The notes below the pieces were generated by a model. The model had not been told where the DNA came from and did not search any database. It was given only the letters and a program-made list of their open reading frames with translations. Shown in pieces: positions 7,952-16,175 of a stretch of DNA of 44,631 nucleotides. The stretch covers positions 1-44,631 of the forward strand of contig JANXAQ010000009.1 in the NCBI GenBank assembly GCA_025062105.1. Direction: 5' to 3'. This DNA comes from Thermoguttaceae bacterium (GTDB lineage: Bacteria; Planctomycetota; Planctomycetia; Pirellulales; Thermoguttaceae). Numbering within the stretch: the stretch's first letter is position 1; every line of letters begins with the position of its first letter. The translations under genes were made by a program, and so were the position numbers.

Positions 7952-8018
7952 CCTCTTGTCCCTAGAGAAACTCCCTTAGCCACCAAACCCAAAATGTTTT
8001 GTTAGGAGAAAGTCCCCC

Positions 8019-8765
8019 TTGCAAAGGTACCCCCACATGCAGCAAACCGATCCAATTTCTTTACCGGGGTTGAACTGTGGCCTGTGCGGATACCGAAGTT
8101 GTGAAGAATTTCAAAAGGCCCTCCTGACGTCGCCGGAGTTGATCGGACGATGCGTCCACTTATCTAAGGAGCCAGCAACGTGCGATCCGCCCCCGATTGC
8201 AGGTCCGGCGGCCGCTTTCTCGTTGGAACAATCTTCCGCAGATCTCCTTCCAGAAGCGCGATCCGGGTTACTCGTGCTGGAACCTCGGGCAAAACTCTGC
8301 TGGAAGGATAGTCTGGGCCGAGAGTTTGATTTTTATCTGGAGCATTTTCCCGAAGAACCCGGCCCACGGGAAATCATCCTCCCGCATAACCCCCTGATCA
8401 CCCGGGAACTAGAAGTCCAAATAGGCGACATTTTGATTGGGCGTCCTTTGGGGATGTCCTGTGGATGTCCGATTACTCACTGTGGGGTGGCCATGCAGGT
8501 GGACCGTCGAACCGGCCTGATCGTCTGGTGCGTTACTGGTCCATTGGGACCTAGGCAAAAAGGCTATAAGGACCTCGGCTACTACATCGCCGAAGCCTAC
8601 GAAGGCCTCGTCTATCAATGCCGCACTGAATTAAAAGTAGGTATGCGCTATTTCTTTCAGCCGCGGCTGTGTATGCTCCAATGGCGCCATAGCGGCCTGC
8701 TCAACTATCTCTGCCGACAAGGAGATAGCTTTCAAGTCCGCTTGGAAGGGCTTTGGATCGGATAA
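8019..8765 (+). CDS. Fe-S domain protein, function unknown
   Basis: This 248-residue protein opens with a four-cysteine motif NCGLCGYRSC...GRC (Cys 20, 23, 28 and 45), the arrangement of the small 4Fe-4S domain (PF04060 type) seen in RnfB and corrinoid Fe-S proteins. A second cysteine cluster, MSCGCPITHCG (148, 150 and 155, with His 154), lies in the C-terminal half. There is no signal peptide or membrane helix. I take the TTG at 8019 as start because AGGAG lies ten bases upstream; the ATG at 8037 is 28 bases from it and would still keep all cysteines. It follows the GTPase by 67 bases on the same strand. I do not recognise the C-terminal domain. Confidence 0.78.
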   Translation: MQRYPHMQQTDPISLPGLNCGLCGYRSCEEFQKALLTSPELIGRCVHLSKEPATCDPPPIAGPAAAFSLEQSSADLLPEARSGLLVLEPRAKLCWKDSLGREFDFYLEHFPEEPGPREIILPHNPLITRELEVQIGDILIGRPLGMSCGCPITHCGVAMQVDRRTGLIVWCVTGPLGPRQKGYKDLGYYIAEAYEGLVYQCRTELKVGMRYFFQPRLCMLQWRHSGLLNYLCRQGDSFQVRLEGLWIG

Positions 8766-8903
8766 CTTTGCTCAAGCTTTCTCCTCAGCCCTTGCTTGGA
8801 CCAGTTTCCTGGCCGAGCTGCTCTCACGTCGGTAGGATGCGTCTAAAGGTGGCACCTCTTCCCATTGGTCATCTGGCTGCTCAGCGGTGCGCACCAGAAT
8901 CCC

Positions 8904-9086
8904 GGAACCTCTGCAAAATCCTGGACATCTAGTGGACGTAGTGAATTTTCGATCCAGTAGGAATTGTCCCACCTCATTCCATGAGCTACTATATGGCGGT
9001 TGCTAGCAGTGCTAACAATATATTGGGTTAGAAGCGGCTGAGCAAAAGAGTTGAAAAATATCTCCTTTAAATTATGCAGAGGGTCC
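8904..9086 (+). mobile_element. A5: family A element
   Basis: It starts GGAACCTCTGCAAAATCC and ends AATTATGCAGAGGGTCC, with TTGCTAGCAGTGCTAACAA in the centre. Flanks TCCC and TCCA match at three of four bases. It lies 84 bases upstream of the deacetylase start. Confidence 0.83.
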
Positions 9087-9170
9087 TCCAATAAAAACCC
9101 TTTCTGCCGAAGAGGCGCTCGGGATCTTTTGACGTCCGTTTTTTTTGACCTTCCACAGAAGGACACCGTG

Positions 9171-11399
9171 ATGGTTCAAACGATGTTTTGGGTTAGTTGG
9201 TTGGCGGTTTTGGGAGGAGAAATTCCTTCAGCATCCCAGGCAGGGGCTGTCCGGAGCCACATTATGGGGAACCGGTTGGGGTATCTGGAGGCGTTTTGCG
9301 AGCCGTTTTATCCAGAGCTTGGGACGCCTCGGTTGGCTACGCCGCAGTGGGTGGGTGTCGAAGGCGTGGAAGCCGTGGTGGTTTTGGCCATCGATGATCT
9401 CCGATTTGCCCCAGAAGATCGTAAACGTCCGGAGCATTACGAAGCCTACCTTCGTCCGATCATGGAACGGCTGAAAAAGATGGACGGCCGAGCGCCGGTG
9501 AGCCTAATGACCACCTGGTTTGACCAGGCGCATCCGCTATTTGGCCGGTGGTTGGAGGAAGGATGCACCTTGGAGGTCCATACGCGGACGCACTTTTGCC
9601 CCCTTTTGCAGAAGCAGGATTTTGCCGGCGCCAATGCCAGTTTTCAGGATAGTGTGGATCGATTGGCCAAGCTGCCTGGTAATCGGCCGGTGGCTTTCCG
9701 AATGCCCTGCTGCGATTCCATGCATTCGCCCAGCCCCAGGTTTTACGCCGAGATATTCAACCAACGCACCAGGGAGGGGCGATTTTTGCAAGTCGATTCT
9801 TCTGTGTTCTTATTGTTTACGTCTCAGGACCCGGCATTGCCTCGGCAGGCGGTATTCGATGAAGCTGGCCAGGAGCGGTTCCGAAAGTATCTGCCAAAAG
9901 ATCGGCTCATGGGTAATTATGTGGAAAATTATCCCTATCCCTGGGTGATCGATCGGCTTTGCTGGGAGGTGCCGGCTGTGGTGCCGAGCGATTGGCAGGC
10001 CTTTCACGCCCAGGGCGGGAAAAACCCGAAAACGCTCCAAGACTGGAAATCGGCCGTCGATCTGGTAGTGGCCAAACAGGGCGTGTGGGCCTTATGTTTT
10101 CACCCCTACGAATGGATCGCCAATCATCAAGTCCTGGAGCTGGTCGAATATGCTGCCAGCAAGTATCCAGGCAGGGTGCTGTTTTTGAACTTTCGGGAGG
10201 TCGTGGAGCGACTCACCCAGAACGCCCTGGGCGGTGTACCACTCCGCAGCGCTGACGGGCAAGATAACGGGGTTCGTCTGCTGGATCTGAATGCCGACGG
10301 CTGGATGGACGTGGTGATCGGTAACGCCGAGGTTCGGCAAACCCGGGTTTGGTCGCCCCAGGAGCGGCGCTGGATTGTTAGCGATTTTCCGGTGCCGATC
10401 GTCCAGCGCAGGCCGGACGGCAAACATGTTCCCACCGGCGTTCGGTTTGGGGTGCTTCGGGCCGACGGCATGGCCAGCATCTTGGTTCGGAATGAAATTG
10501 GCGGCGGACTGTGGCATTTTGACGGCAACCGGTGGGTCCAGCAGTCGGAGGGCCTCAGCGGCCTGGAGATTGATCAACCTGAGGTGTCGGGCCAGCCGCT
10601 GTTCACCTGCCGAGAAGGCCGAGATCAAGGCGCCCGGCTTTGGGACATCGACGGCGATGGTCGCTGCGAACTGATCGTCGGCGGGCCGACCGGACAGGCC
10701 GTCTTCCGCTATCAGGAAGGCGGGGTTCCTTGCTGGCAGAAATTGCCTTATCGGCTTCCAGAAGGCTCATCGGTAGTTGATGCCCAGGGGCGGGATGCCG
10801 GGCTTCGGCTGGTCGATCTGAACGGCGACGGCAAACTGGATGTGGTCTTCTCGGACGTTCGGCGGTATGGCATTTATTTGTTTGCTTCAGCGGAAACCGG
10901 CTGGAGCCGGACGGTTGTTGCTGCGCAGCGGAGCGATCCGGAGGATTTTGCCAAACTGGTGGCCTCGGTTAAGATTGAGGAGAAACCCGCTTCGGCGAAG
11001 GTGGCAGAAAAGCCAGTAGCGTCCCCAGCGGCCTCCACCCCAAGTCCGCCCCTTGCTCCGATTCGGCTGTCGATCTTGCCGCCTTTTGTCCGGGCCGATG
11101 GAACCAATAACGGGGTCAGCTTCGGCCACCGGGCCTTATGGGTGCAAAACGAAGATACCGGCGGTCGGCTACCGCATCATGTAGCCCGGTGGACTTTTGA
11201 GGAGCTTTTGCGGTTGGGCAAAACAAGTACATCTGCGCAGGAAACCAACAAAGCCGACAATGCGACCTCTCCTATCTTGGAGCCGGAAGGCAGCTCGGCC
11301 CCTAGTGTAACTGTTAAGAACACCTCAGCTTTGGAGCATCCTGTGCCCTCTGAGAGGAATACGAAGGGGACCGAATGGCCTTGTGAAGATTGCCGGTAA
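9171..11399 (+). CDS. Secreted polysaccharide-deacetylase-like protein with FG-GAP repeats
   Basis: This 742-residue protein begins with a signal peptide (MVQTMFWVSWLAVLGG...ASQAGA). Residues about 60-330 resemble a polysaccharide deacetylase barrel: VVVLAIDDLRF, then LEVHTRTHFCPLL around 137, the place of the family's metal-binding His motif. The second half has calcium-loop FG-GAP/VCBS-type repeats: DLNADGWMDVVIG near 362, DIDGDGRCELIVG near 493, DLNGDGKLDVVFS near 550 and a weak fourth near 643. The last 100 residues are Ser/Thr/Pro/Glu-rich and end in CEDCR. The open frame extends upstream to 9051 inside element A5; the ATG at 9171 with AAGGA just upstream is the likely start. The substrate is unknown, presumably an extracellular polysaccharide. 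Confidence 0.78.
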   Translation: MVQTMFWVSWLAVLGGEIPSASQAGAVRSHIMGNRLGYLEAFCEPFYPELGTPRLATPQWVGVEGVEAVVVLAIDDLRFAPEDRKRPEHYEAYLRPIMERLKKMDGRAPVSLMTTWFDQAHPLFGRWLEEGCTLEVHTRTHFCPLLQKQDFAGANASFQDSVDRLAKLPGNRPVAFRMPCCDSMHSPSPRFYAEIFNQRTREGRFLQVDSSVFLLFTSQDPALPRQAVFDEAGQERFRKYLPKDRLMGNYVENYPYPWVIDRLCWEVPAVVPSDWQAFHAQGGKNPKTLQDWKSAVDLVVAKQGVWALCFHPYEWIANHQVLELVEYAASKYPGRVLFLNFREVVERLTQNALGGVPLRSADGQDNGVRLLDLNADGWMDVVIGNAEVRQTRVWSPQERRWIVSDFPVPIVQRRPDGKHVPTGVRFGVLRADGMASILVRNEIGGGLWHFDGNRWVQQSEGLSGLEIDQPEVSGQPLFTCREGRDQGARLWDIDGDGRCELIVGGPTGQAVFRYQEGGVPCWQKLPYRLPEGSSVVDAQGRDAGLRLVDLNGDGKLDVVFSDVRRYGIYLFASAETGWSRTVVAAQRSDPEDFAKLVASVKIEEKPASAKVAEKPVASPAASTPSPPLAPIRLSILPPFVRADGTNNGVSFGHRALWVQNEDTGGRLPHHVARWTFEELLRLGKTSTSAQETNKADNATSPILEPEGSSAPSVTVKNTSALEHPVPSERNTKGTEWPCEDCR

Positions 11400-11417
11400 C
11401 TAAATCGGCCTCTGTTA

Positions 11418-11568
11418 GTTCGACTTTTGCCATTTTTTTTCTAACTTGGTTTGACGCCAAGAGTTCCGACAACCCCTCCTGTTGTCCACATGATTTCCTA
11501 AGTCTAATTATTCCAAGGACTTAGGACTTGCCCCCTTTGACAAAAACCAAAAATGGCAAAAGTCGAGT
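11418..11568 (+). mobile_element. B5: family B element after the deacetylase gene
   Basis: Termini are GTTCGACTTTTGCCATTTTT and AAAATGGCAAAAGTCGAG. The left triplet is TTA (11415-11417); the right one is TTG, one base changed. It starts 16 bases after the upstream stop codon. Confidence 0.8.
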
Positions 11569-11630
11569 TGAGAAGCTCTGCTGAAAAGCATTCTCTATGA
11601 TGAGGGGATGTTTTCATCCTCAATTTTCTA

Positions 11631-11958
11631 GCAACCTATGCATAAAACCTGAACATATAGCGAACTTTATGAACTTTTGAGGCAGTGGGCTCTAGCTGCC
11701 CTTATCTAAACTCGACTTTTGCCATTTTTCCTAAGTCCTTTTTTTTCCAGTAGTTACGACGAGACTCCCTTTTTGGTCACCCAATGTCCTAAGTCCAATA
11801 GTGACAAAGAGTTAGAGGTTTCCCCTTCCGGCACAAGTCGAGCTAAACACCTACTATATGTAGGTTGCTTGCAGTCTTAGCAAGCCAATATATTGGGTCA
11901 TTCCAGAAAAGAACCTAAATGGTATAAAAATATCTCCGTCGAATGATGCAGAGGTTCC
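11631..11958 (+). mobile_element. A6: family A element carrying a nested B6
   Basis: The outer ends are GCAACCTATGCATAAAACC and GAATGATGCAGAGGTTCC. The A interior is interrupted by B6 just before the conserved ACACCTACTATATGTAGG hairpin and resumes intact after it. Confidence 0.83.
11710..11843 (+). mobile_element. B6: family B element inserted inside A6
   Basis: It runs from ACTCGACTTTTGCC to ACAAGTCGAGC and is flanked by TAA (11707-11709) and TAA (11844-11846). Uninterrupted A copies have a single AAACAC here, so this is direct evidence of insertion with a TAA duplication. Confidence 0.88.
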
Positions 11959-11981
11959 AGGAAGTTGTTTTGCAGAGTAGA

Positions 11982-12425
11982 TTACAGTTTTTGTAAAAGT
12001 ACCAGGACCGCCAAACCAAACAAGGCGATGATGGCGCCGTCGGCGCTAAGCAGCAGCCACACCAAACTCTTTGGATAGGGGGCAAGGGCCAGCATGATAC
12101 ATTGGATCAGGCCAGCCACTAGCAGAAACGTTGCCATCCACCAGATCATAGGGCCATAACGGCGGACATCGGTAGCAGCGATGCACAAAAGGCCGCCTAA
12201 AAGAAAACACATGGCCGACAGTGCCCTGGCCAGGTACTCGACCAATAGGCCCATTGGTGCTTCGGATTCTGCCCATTGGACAGCCGCTGCAAGCCAGGGC
12301 CGAGGCATTAGCGTTGGTACAATCGCTAACAAGCCAAAACCGCCAAAAAGCCACAACAACCCTTCCAGCACCCGCAGAGCAGCCAGGTTGCCAGAGGGAT
12401 GCTGCAGAGTGGGTGATTTTGCCAT
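11982..12425 (-). CDS. Small four-helix membrane protein, unknown function
   Basis: This 147-residue protein has four predicted transmembrane helices: about 18-40, 62-87 (ALSAMCFLLGGLLCIAA), 93-113 (MIWWMATFLLVAGLIQCIM) and 120-143 (LVWLLLSADGAIIALFGLAV). There is no signal peptide and no catalytic motif I recognise. The open frame extends upstream to 12620, but the ATG at 12425 has AGGAG seven bases ahead and is the likely start. It is convergent with the deacetylase gene and divergent from the sodium symporter gene, so it seems to be a single transcription unit. A DoxX- or BphX-like fold is possible but not shown. Confidence 0.72.
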   Translation of the reverse strand: MAKSPTLQHPSGNLAALRVLEGLLWLFGGFGLLAIVPTLMPRPWLAAAVQWAESEAPMGLLVEYLARALSAMCFLLGGLLCIAATDVRRYGPMIWWMATFLLVAGLIQCIMLALAPYPKSLVWLLLSADGAIIALFGLAVLVLLQKL

Positions 12426-12715
12426 GATTTTGCTCCTAAAAAGGGTGGCAACAGCTTTTGGAACATTTCCGCCGGGGGGGAGAAAACACGCCGCTGCCCT
12501 GGGGAAGAGAACGGCTAAGCCGAAGCCTAACCGTCCGAATGGAAACCTAAACAAATATGGAGGTGGGAACAGGCCCGACCGAGCCAAAGCCAAACACGAC
12601 TCCGGCACCACAAAGGCCAATGGATCATTTCCCCTCCAGCCTCTCCTCTTGGCTGCTGGGCAGAGGGGGAGACGTACTCCCCTCGGGGAAATGTTATTCT
12701 TATTTTACCTCTCTT

Positions 12716-12867
12716 TTCCGGTGACTTTTGCCGCTTTTCCTAACTTGGTTTGCCGCCACGAGTTCCGGCGACCGCTCCTTTTGTAGACACAATTTCCTAA
12801 GTCCAATAATTCCAAGGAGTTAAACCTTCTCCCTTTCGCAAGAGGGCGGAACGGGCAAAAGTCGAGC
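12716..12867 (+). mobile_element. B7: family B element upstream of the sodium symporter gene
   Basis: It reads GGTGACTTTTGCCGCTTTTCC at the left and GGGCAAAAGTCGAGC at the right, with the usual internal arms. The left terminus is decayed. It ends about 100 bases before the symporter start. Confidence 0.75.
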
Positions 12868-12966
12868 TTCTAACAAAACTTCTTGTATGAGCGAAAACAC
12901 TCTGGTGGAATTCGGAAGAGTATGCTATTTTAGTTCTTTCCCTATCGCTTTTTCGGGGAGGAAACG

Positions 12967-14868
12967 ATGCCAGGCAATCGGAACACGAAAGAAAGTTGGG
13001 GGAGTCGATTGGGGGTTATTTTGGCCGTTACCGGCAGTGCCGTGGGCCTGGGGAACTTTTTGCGCTTCCCTGGCTTGGCGGCCAAGTACGAAGGCGGGGC
13101 CTTCATGATCCCGTATTTTGTGTCTCTGTTGATTTTGGGCCTGCCGTTGGCCTGGGGCGAGTGGGCCATGGGCCGATATGGCGGCCGGCATGGTTATAAC
13201 TCCTCGCCGGGGATTTTTCGAGCGATCACCCGACATAACATAGGAGCCTATTTGGGGATTTTAGGCCTTTTGGTCCCGGTGGGGATTTATATGTACTATG
13301 TGATTATCGAATCCTGGTGCCTGGGATATGCGTGGTATTACCTATCGGGACAAATGGCCAAAATAGGGGCGGAGGCCCGTCAGCTAGCCTCCCAACCAGC
13401 CGCGGTAGCTCCTCCTACAGCCCAGGCAGATTCCCATGTTGGGGTGCCGGGCCAACCAGTGAACTCGGCCTCCTTGGCCGACTCCAACCAACTCGGCCGA
13501 TCCGTTGTTTCCGAAGGCCAAGCAGTTGAATCCGCGGCTGTGGGGGTAGGGACAGCGGCCAAAATTGCCCAATCACCCCCCAAAGCCTTCCAACCACTAG
13601 CCAGCCAGCCCCCCCTTGGGAACATGCCAGGCCAATCGCCAAGTTCCAAAACCTCTCCTCCAGCAGACGCCGACTCCCCCACGTCCACACGCAGCTTACT
13701 AAGCAAAGAACCGTACGAAAAGCTGTTTAATTCCTTTGTGGGTGAGACGGAACATGGGGCGGCCTTCGGTGGCCCGGCGGTGGTCTTTTTGGCAATATGC
13801 TTTCTACTGAATTTTTATCTAATTTATCGGGGGCTGAGTAAGGGGATTGAGCGGTTTTGCATTTGGGCCATGCCCGCGTTGATCATCTGCGCATTCCTCG
13901 TGCTCCTCCGAGTCCTCACTCTGCCAAACATCCTGGAAGCCCTGGGGTTTATGTGGAATCCGCATACAGAAAAAGCTAGTTTCTTGGAGGCTCTGGCCAA
14001 TCCGCGCATGTGGCTGGATGCGGCCAGCCAGATCTTCTTTTCGCTGTCGGTCGGTTTCGGGGTGATCATTACCTATGCCAGCTATCTGAAAGAGGACGAC
14101 GACATTGCTCTATCGTCGCTGACGAGTGTGGCCGGCAATGAGTTCTGCGAAGTAGCCCTGGGCGGTATGATTACGGTGCCTGCCGCTTATCTGTTTCTCG
14201 GAGCGGCTGCTGTTTTAGGAGCGGTCGGCTCCTCCTTCGATCTGGGCTTCAAAACCCTACCCATGGTCTTCGAAGCAATGCCGTTAGGATATATCGTCGG
14301 CTTTTTATTCTTTGTGCTTTTGTTTTTGGCCGCTGTTACCAGTTCGCTAAGCATGTTGCAACCGGCCATTGCTTTGTTGGAGGAGGGTTTGGGACTGAAC
14401 CGTCGTGCCTCTGTATCGATCTTGGGCTTCATTACCCTGTGCGGCTCGTTTTACACCTTCTATTTCTCTCAAAACCGAATGGCGTTGGTCACCCTGGATA
14501 ATTGGCTAGGCACCTTCTGCATTTATCTTTTGGCAATGTACCAAACGATTCTTTTCGGTTGGGTCCTAGGACCACAGCGGGGGATGGAAGAACTGCGCCG
14601 AGGCGCAGAAATCCGTGTGCCGGGGATCATCGGCTGGAGCCTGAAATATGTCGCACCAGTCTATCTTTTTGCCATCTTTTTAGGATTTTTATACCAGCAA
14701 TTGGTCCTAGAAAGCGGTGGCATGTTTCGAGAACCGTTTGAAAAACCCCTGGTCGGGGCTACGGTGGTCTTCATCCTGGTGCTGACCGGCTTTTTCTACC
14801 TGATTATTCAGCAATCGGTCCGCCGTTGGGAACGTCTGGAACGCTCGCAAAAGGAAGTTGCTTTGTAG
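12967..14868 (+). CDS. Sodium-dependent NSS-family symporter (SLC6/LeuT fold)
   Basis: This 633-residue inner-membrane protein imports an amino acid or related solute with sodium. The TM1 motif GSAVGLGNFLRFPGL (23-37) is the sodium and substrate site of LeuT-type NSS transporters. The rest matches the family's 11-12 helix plan. An odd insertion of about 105 residues (140-245), rich in Ala, Pro, Ser, Gln and Gly, sits after TM3 in a loop that is short in most bacterial NSS proteins. The start ATG has GGGGAGGAAACG upstream. It is followed 361 bases later by a one-helix small protein, the usual partner of MetP-type NSS transporters. The substrate cannot be told. Confidence 0.92.
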   Translation: MPGNRNTKESWGSRLGVILAVTGSAVGLGNFLRFPGLAAKYEGGAFMIPYFVSLLILGLPLAWGEWAMGRYGGRHGYNSSPGIFRAITRHNIGAYLGILGLLVPVGIYMYYVIIESWCLGYAWYYLSGQMAKIGAEARQLASQPAAVAPPTAQADSHVGVPGQPVNSASLADSNQLGRSVVSEGQAVESAAVGVGTAAKIAQSPPKAFQPLASQPPLGNMPGQSPSSKTSPPADADSPTSTRSLLSKEPYEKLFNSFVGETEHGAAFGGPAVVFLAICFLLNFYLIYRGLSKGIERFCIWAMPALIICAFLVLLRVLTLPNILEALGFMWNPHTEKASFLEALANPRMWLDAASQIFFSLSVGFGVIITYASYLKEDDDIALSSLTSVAGNEFCEVALGGMITVPAAYLFLGAAAVLGAVGSSFDLGFKTLPMVFEAMPLGYIVGFLFFVLLFLAAVTSSLSMLQPAIALLEEGLGLNRRASVSILGFITLCGSFYTFYFSQNRMALVTLDNWLGTFCIYLLAMYQTILFGWVLGPQRGMEELRRGAEIRVPGIIGWSLKYVAPVYLFAIFLGFLYQQLVLESGGMFREPFEKPLVGATVVFILVLTGFFYLIIQQSVRRWERLERSQKEVAL

Positions 14869-14902
14869 GAGGCTTTTGGCTAATGAAGAAGCCCTACTAT
14901 CT

Positions 14903-15137
14903 CTCCCCGCGAAAGCAGGGATCCAGTTCCTAACGTTAGAGGCTGTCTGAAAATAAGGAATACGGTGGTTTGCCAGGACATCGCCGGCGGGACAGGCCTT
15001 GGCCAAAACCCATAAAAATGGAATACCTCAGCCAAAGGGAGAGGACCGGGCTGTCATCGGGAGCGGAAGCTCTCAATCCAGTTCAGTAAAATAGATAATA
15101 GGAAGAATCTGGATTCCTGCTTGCGCGGGAATGACAT
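14903..15137. repeat. Spacer with H palindromes and a D-type half element
   Basis: Between the symporter and its small partner lie CCCGCGAAAGCAGGGATCC (about 14905) and CTGGATTCCTGCTTGCGCGGG (about 15107), both H-type. AGAGGCTGTCTGAAAATAAGG at 14938 is one end of a D/F-type element with no matching second end. Confidence 0.55.
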
Positions 15138-15229
15138 GAAGGCACTTATTCGAGAAAAGAAAAGGCTGAAGAGTTTGTGTTCCGGCGCTGTGGAAAGAAA
15201 TCTTCCTGGGTCTGGAAAGGGGACCTGCC

Positions 15230-15385
15230 ATGACGTTGGGCGGCTGGATTATCATGACACTTTCAGTAGGGGGGGTAACCGCCCTTTTGGCCTGGTGCAT
15301 TTATAAGGTGATCACCACACCCGGTTCCACCGAACATCTTCACTCCCAGGCTGACATCGAAACCCCCGATACCAAAGAGCCTTAG
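15230..15385 (+). CDS. Small one-helix NSS transporter partner (MetS-like)
   Basis: This 51-residue protein has one transmembrane helix near its N-terminus (WIIMTLSVGGVTALLAWCIY) followed by KVITTPG and a polar tail rich in His, Glu and Asp. Tiny subunits of this form accompany NSS transporters, as MetS does MetP. AAAGGGG eight bases before the ATG supports translation. Its TAG stop is formed by the TA of the target triplet TTA and the first G of element D1, so the element abuts the gene exactly. The link to the upstream transporter is inference from context and form. Confidence 0.75.
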   Translation: MTLGGWIIMTLSVGGVTALLAWCIYKVITTPGSTEHLHSQADIETPDTKEP

Positions 15386-15540
15386 AGGCTGTCTGGAAAT
15401 GCGTTTTTCCAGGGGAAATCAGCTCCGTAGCTGGATTACCTAGAATCCGGAAAGTGCCTATTTCCCCGTCTTTTGCTGGAAGAGCTGGTTAATCCAGCCC
15501 CTATCGGGAAACGGCCAAATCTTGATTTCCAGACAGCCTC
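15385..15540. mobile_element. D1: inverted-repeat element of the GAGGCTGTC group
   Basis: Termini are GAGGCTGTCTGGAAAT and ATTTCCAGACAGCCTC style ends. TTA flanks both sides (15382-15384 and 15541-15543). The interior differs from family C, so D is a separate element sharing the same end type. Its right TTA is also the left TTA of B8. Confidence 0.85.
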
Positions 15541-15543
15541 TTA

Positions 15544-15693
15544 GCTCGACTTTTGCCATTTTTAGCTTCCTCCCGGAGAGGAAAAGTTCTAACTTCCTGT
15601 AACTATTGCACTTAGGAAATTCGGTGAACAAAAGGATGTTTCGGCGTAACTCTTAGAAGCAAAAGCAGTTAGGAAAAATGGCAAAAGTCGAGC
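15544..15693 (-). mobile_element. B8: family B element chained to D1
   Basis: Termini are GCTCGACTTTTGCC and GGCAAAAGTCGAGC, both perfect. TTA flanks both sides (15541-15543 and 15694-15696). Confidence 0.9.
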
Positions 15694-15755
15694 TTAGAAA
15701 TAGTTCGGTCCAACGGCAGAACTTCTCTCTGGTACCAGCGTTGGTCTTTATCTAA

Positions 15756-16116
15756 GAGGCTGTCCTGACATTGGGATTTGGGCGGTTTCCCATGGGTTTT
15801 GGCCGACCGGCTCCTACCCTTTAGACTCCTTAAAAACAGGGATGTGGGGGATTCTGGGGCATTTAGGAAGGAAACCTCCTTTTATCATAGATTATCATAG
15901 AAAATGTTGGAACCTCTGCAAAATCCTGAACATCCAGTGAACTTTATGAAATTTTGATTCTTTAGCCGTTCCGTTGTCCTGCCAGGACATCTACTATCTG
16001 TTGGGTGCTAGCAATCCTAGCGCCCCTATATGTTGTGTTAGAGGGAGGCCAGCCAAAACAGTATAAAAATATCCCCTTTGAATTATGCAAAGGTTCCTGT
16101 TTTTTAGGACAGCCTC
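15756..16116 (+). mobile_element. C2: family C element split by A7
   Basis: It starts GAGGCTGTCCTGACATTGGG after TAA (15753-15755) and ends TTTTTAGGACAGCCTC. The 189-bp A7 interrupts it near the right end. Removing A7 and one TGTT restores the C1 sequence AAAATGTTTTTTAGGACAG. Confidence 0.86.
15909..16097 (+). mobile_element. A7: young family A element inside C2
   Basis: A 189-bp element running from GGAACCTCTGCAAAATCC to AATTATGCAAAGGTTCC. It is flanked by TGTT at 15905-15908 and TGTT at 16098-16101; the empty site in C1 carries one TGTT. This demonstrates a 4-bp target duplication. Confidence 0.92.
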
Positions 16117-16175
16117 CCAGTGGGCGGCAGGGGACTGGGGCCTGGCGGTTCGGTGGACTGGCTTGATGCAGAGTT

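Noticed and set aside
9051-9170. N-terminal extension of the deacetylase-like protein
   Set aside because: It begins inside element A5 and lacks a ribosome-binding site; a signal peptide starts at 9171.
14883-14933. 16-codon reading frame (MKKPYYLSPRKQGSSS) behind AGGAGG after the NSS gene
   Set aside because: The frame runs into an H palindrome and ends at once; coding is not credible without conservation.
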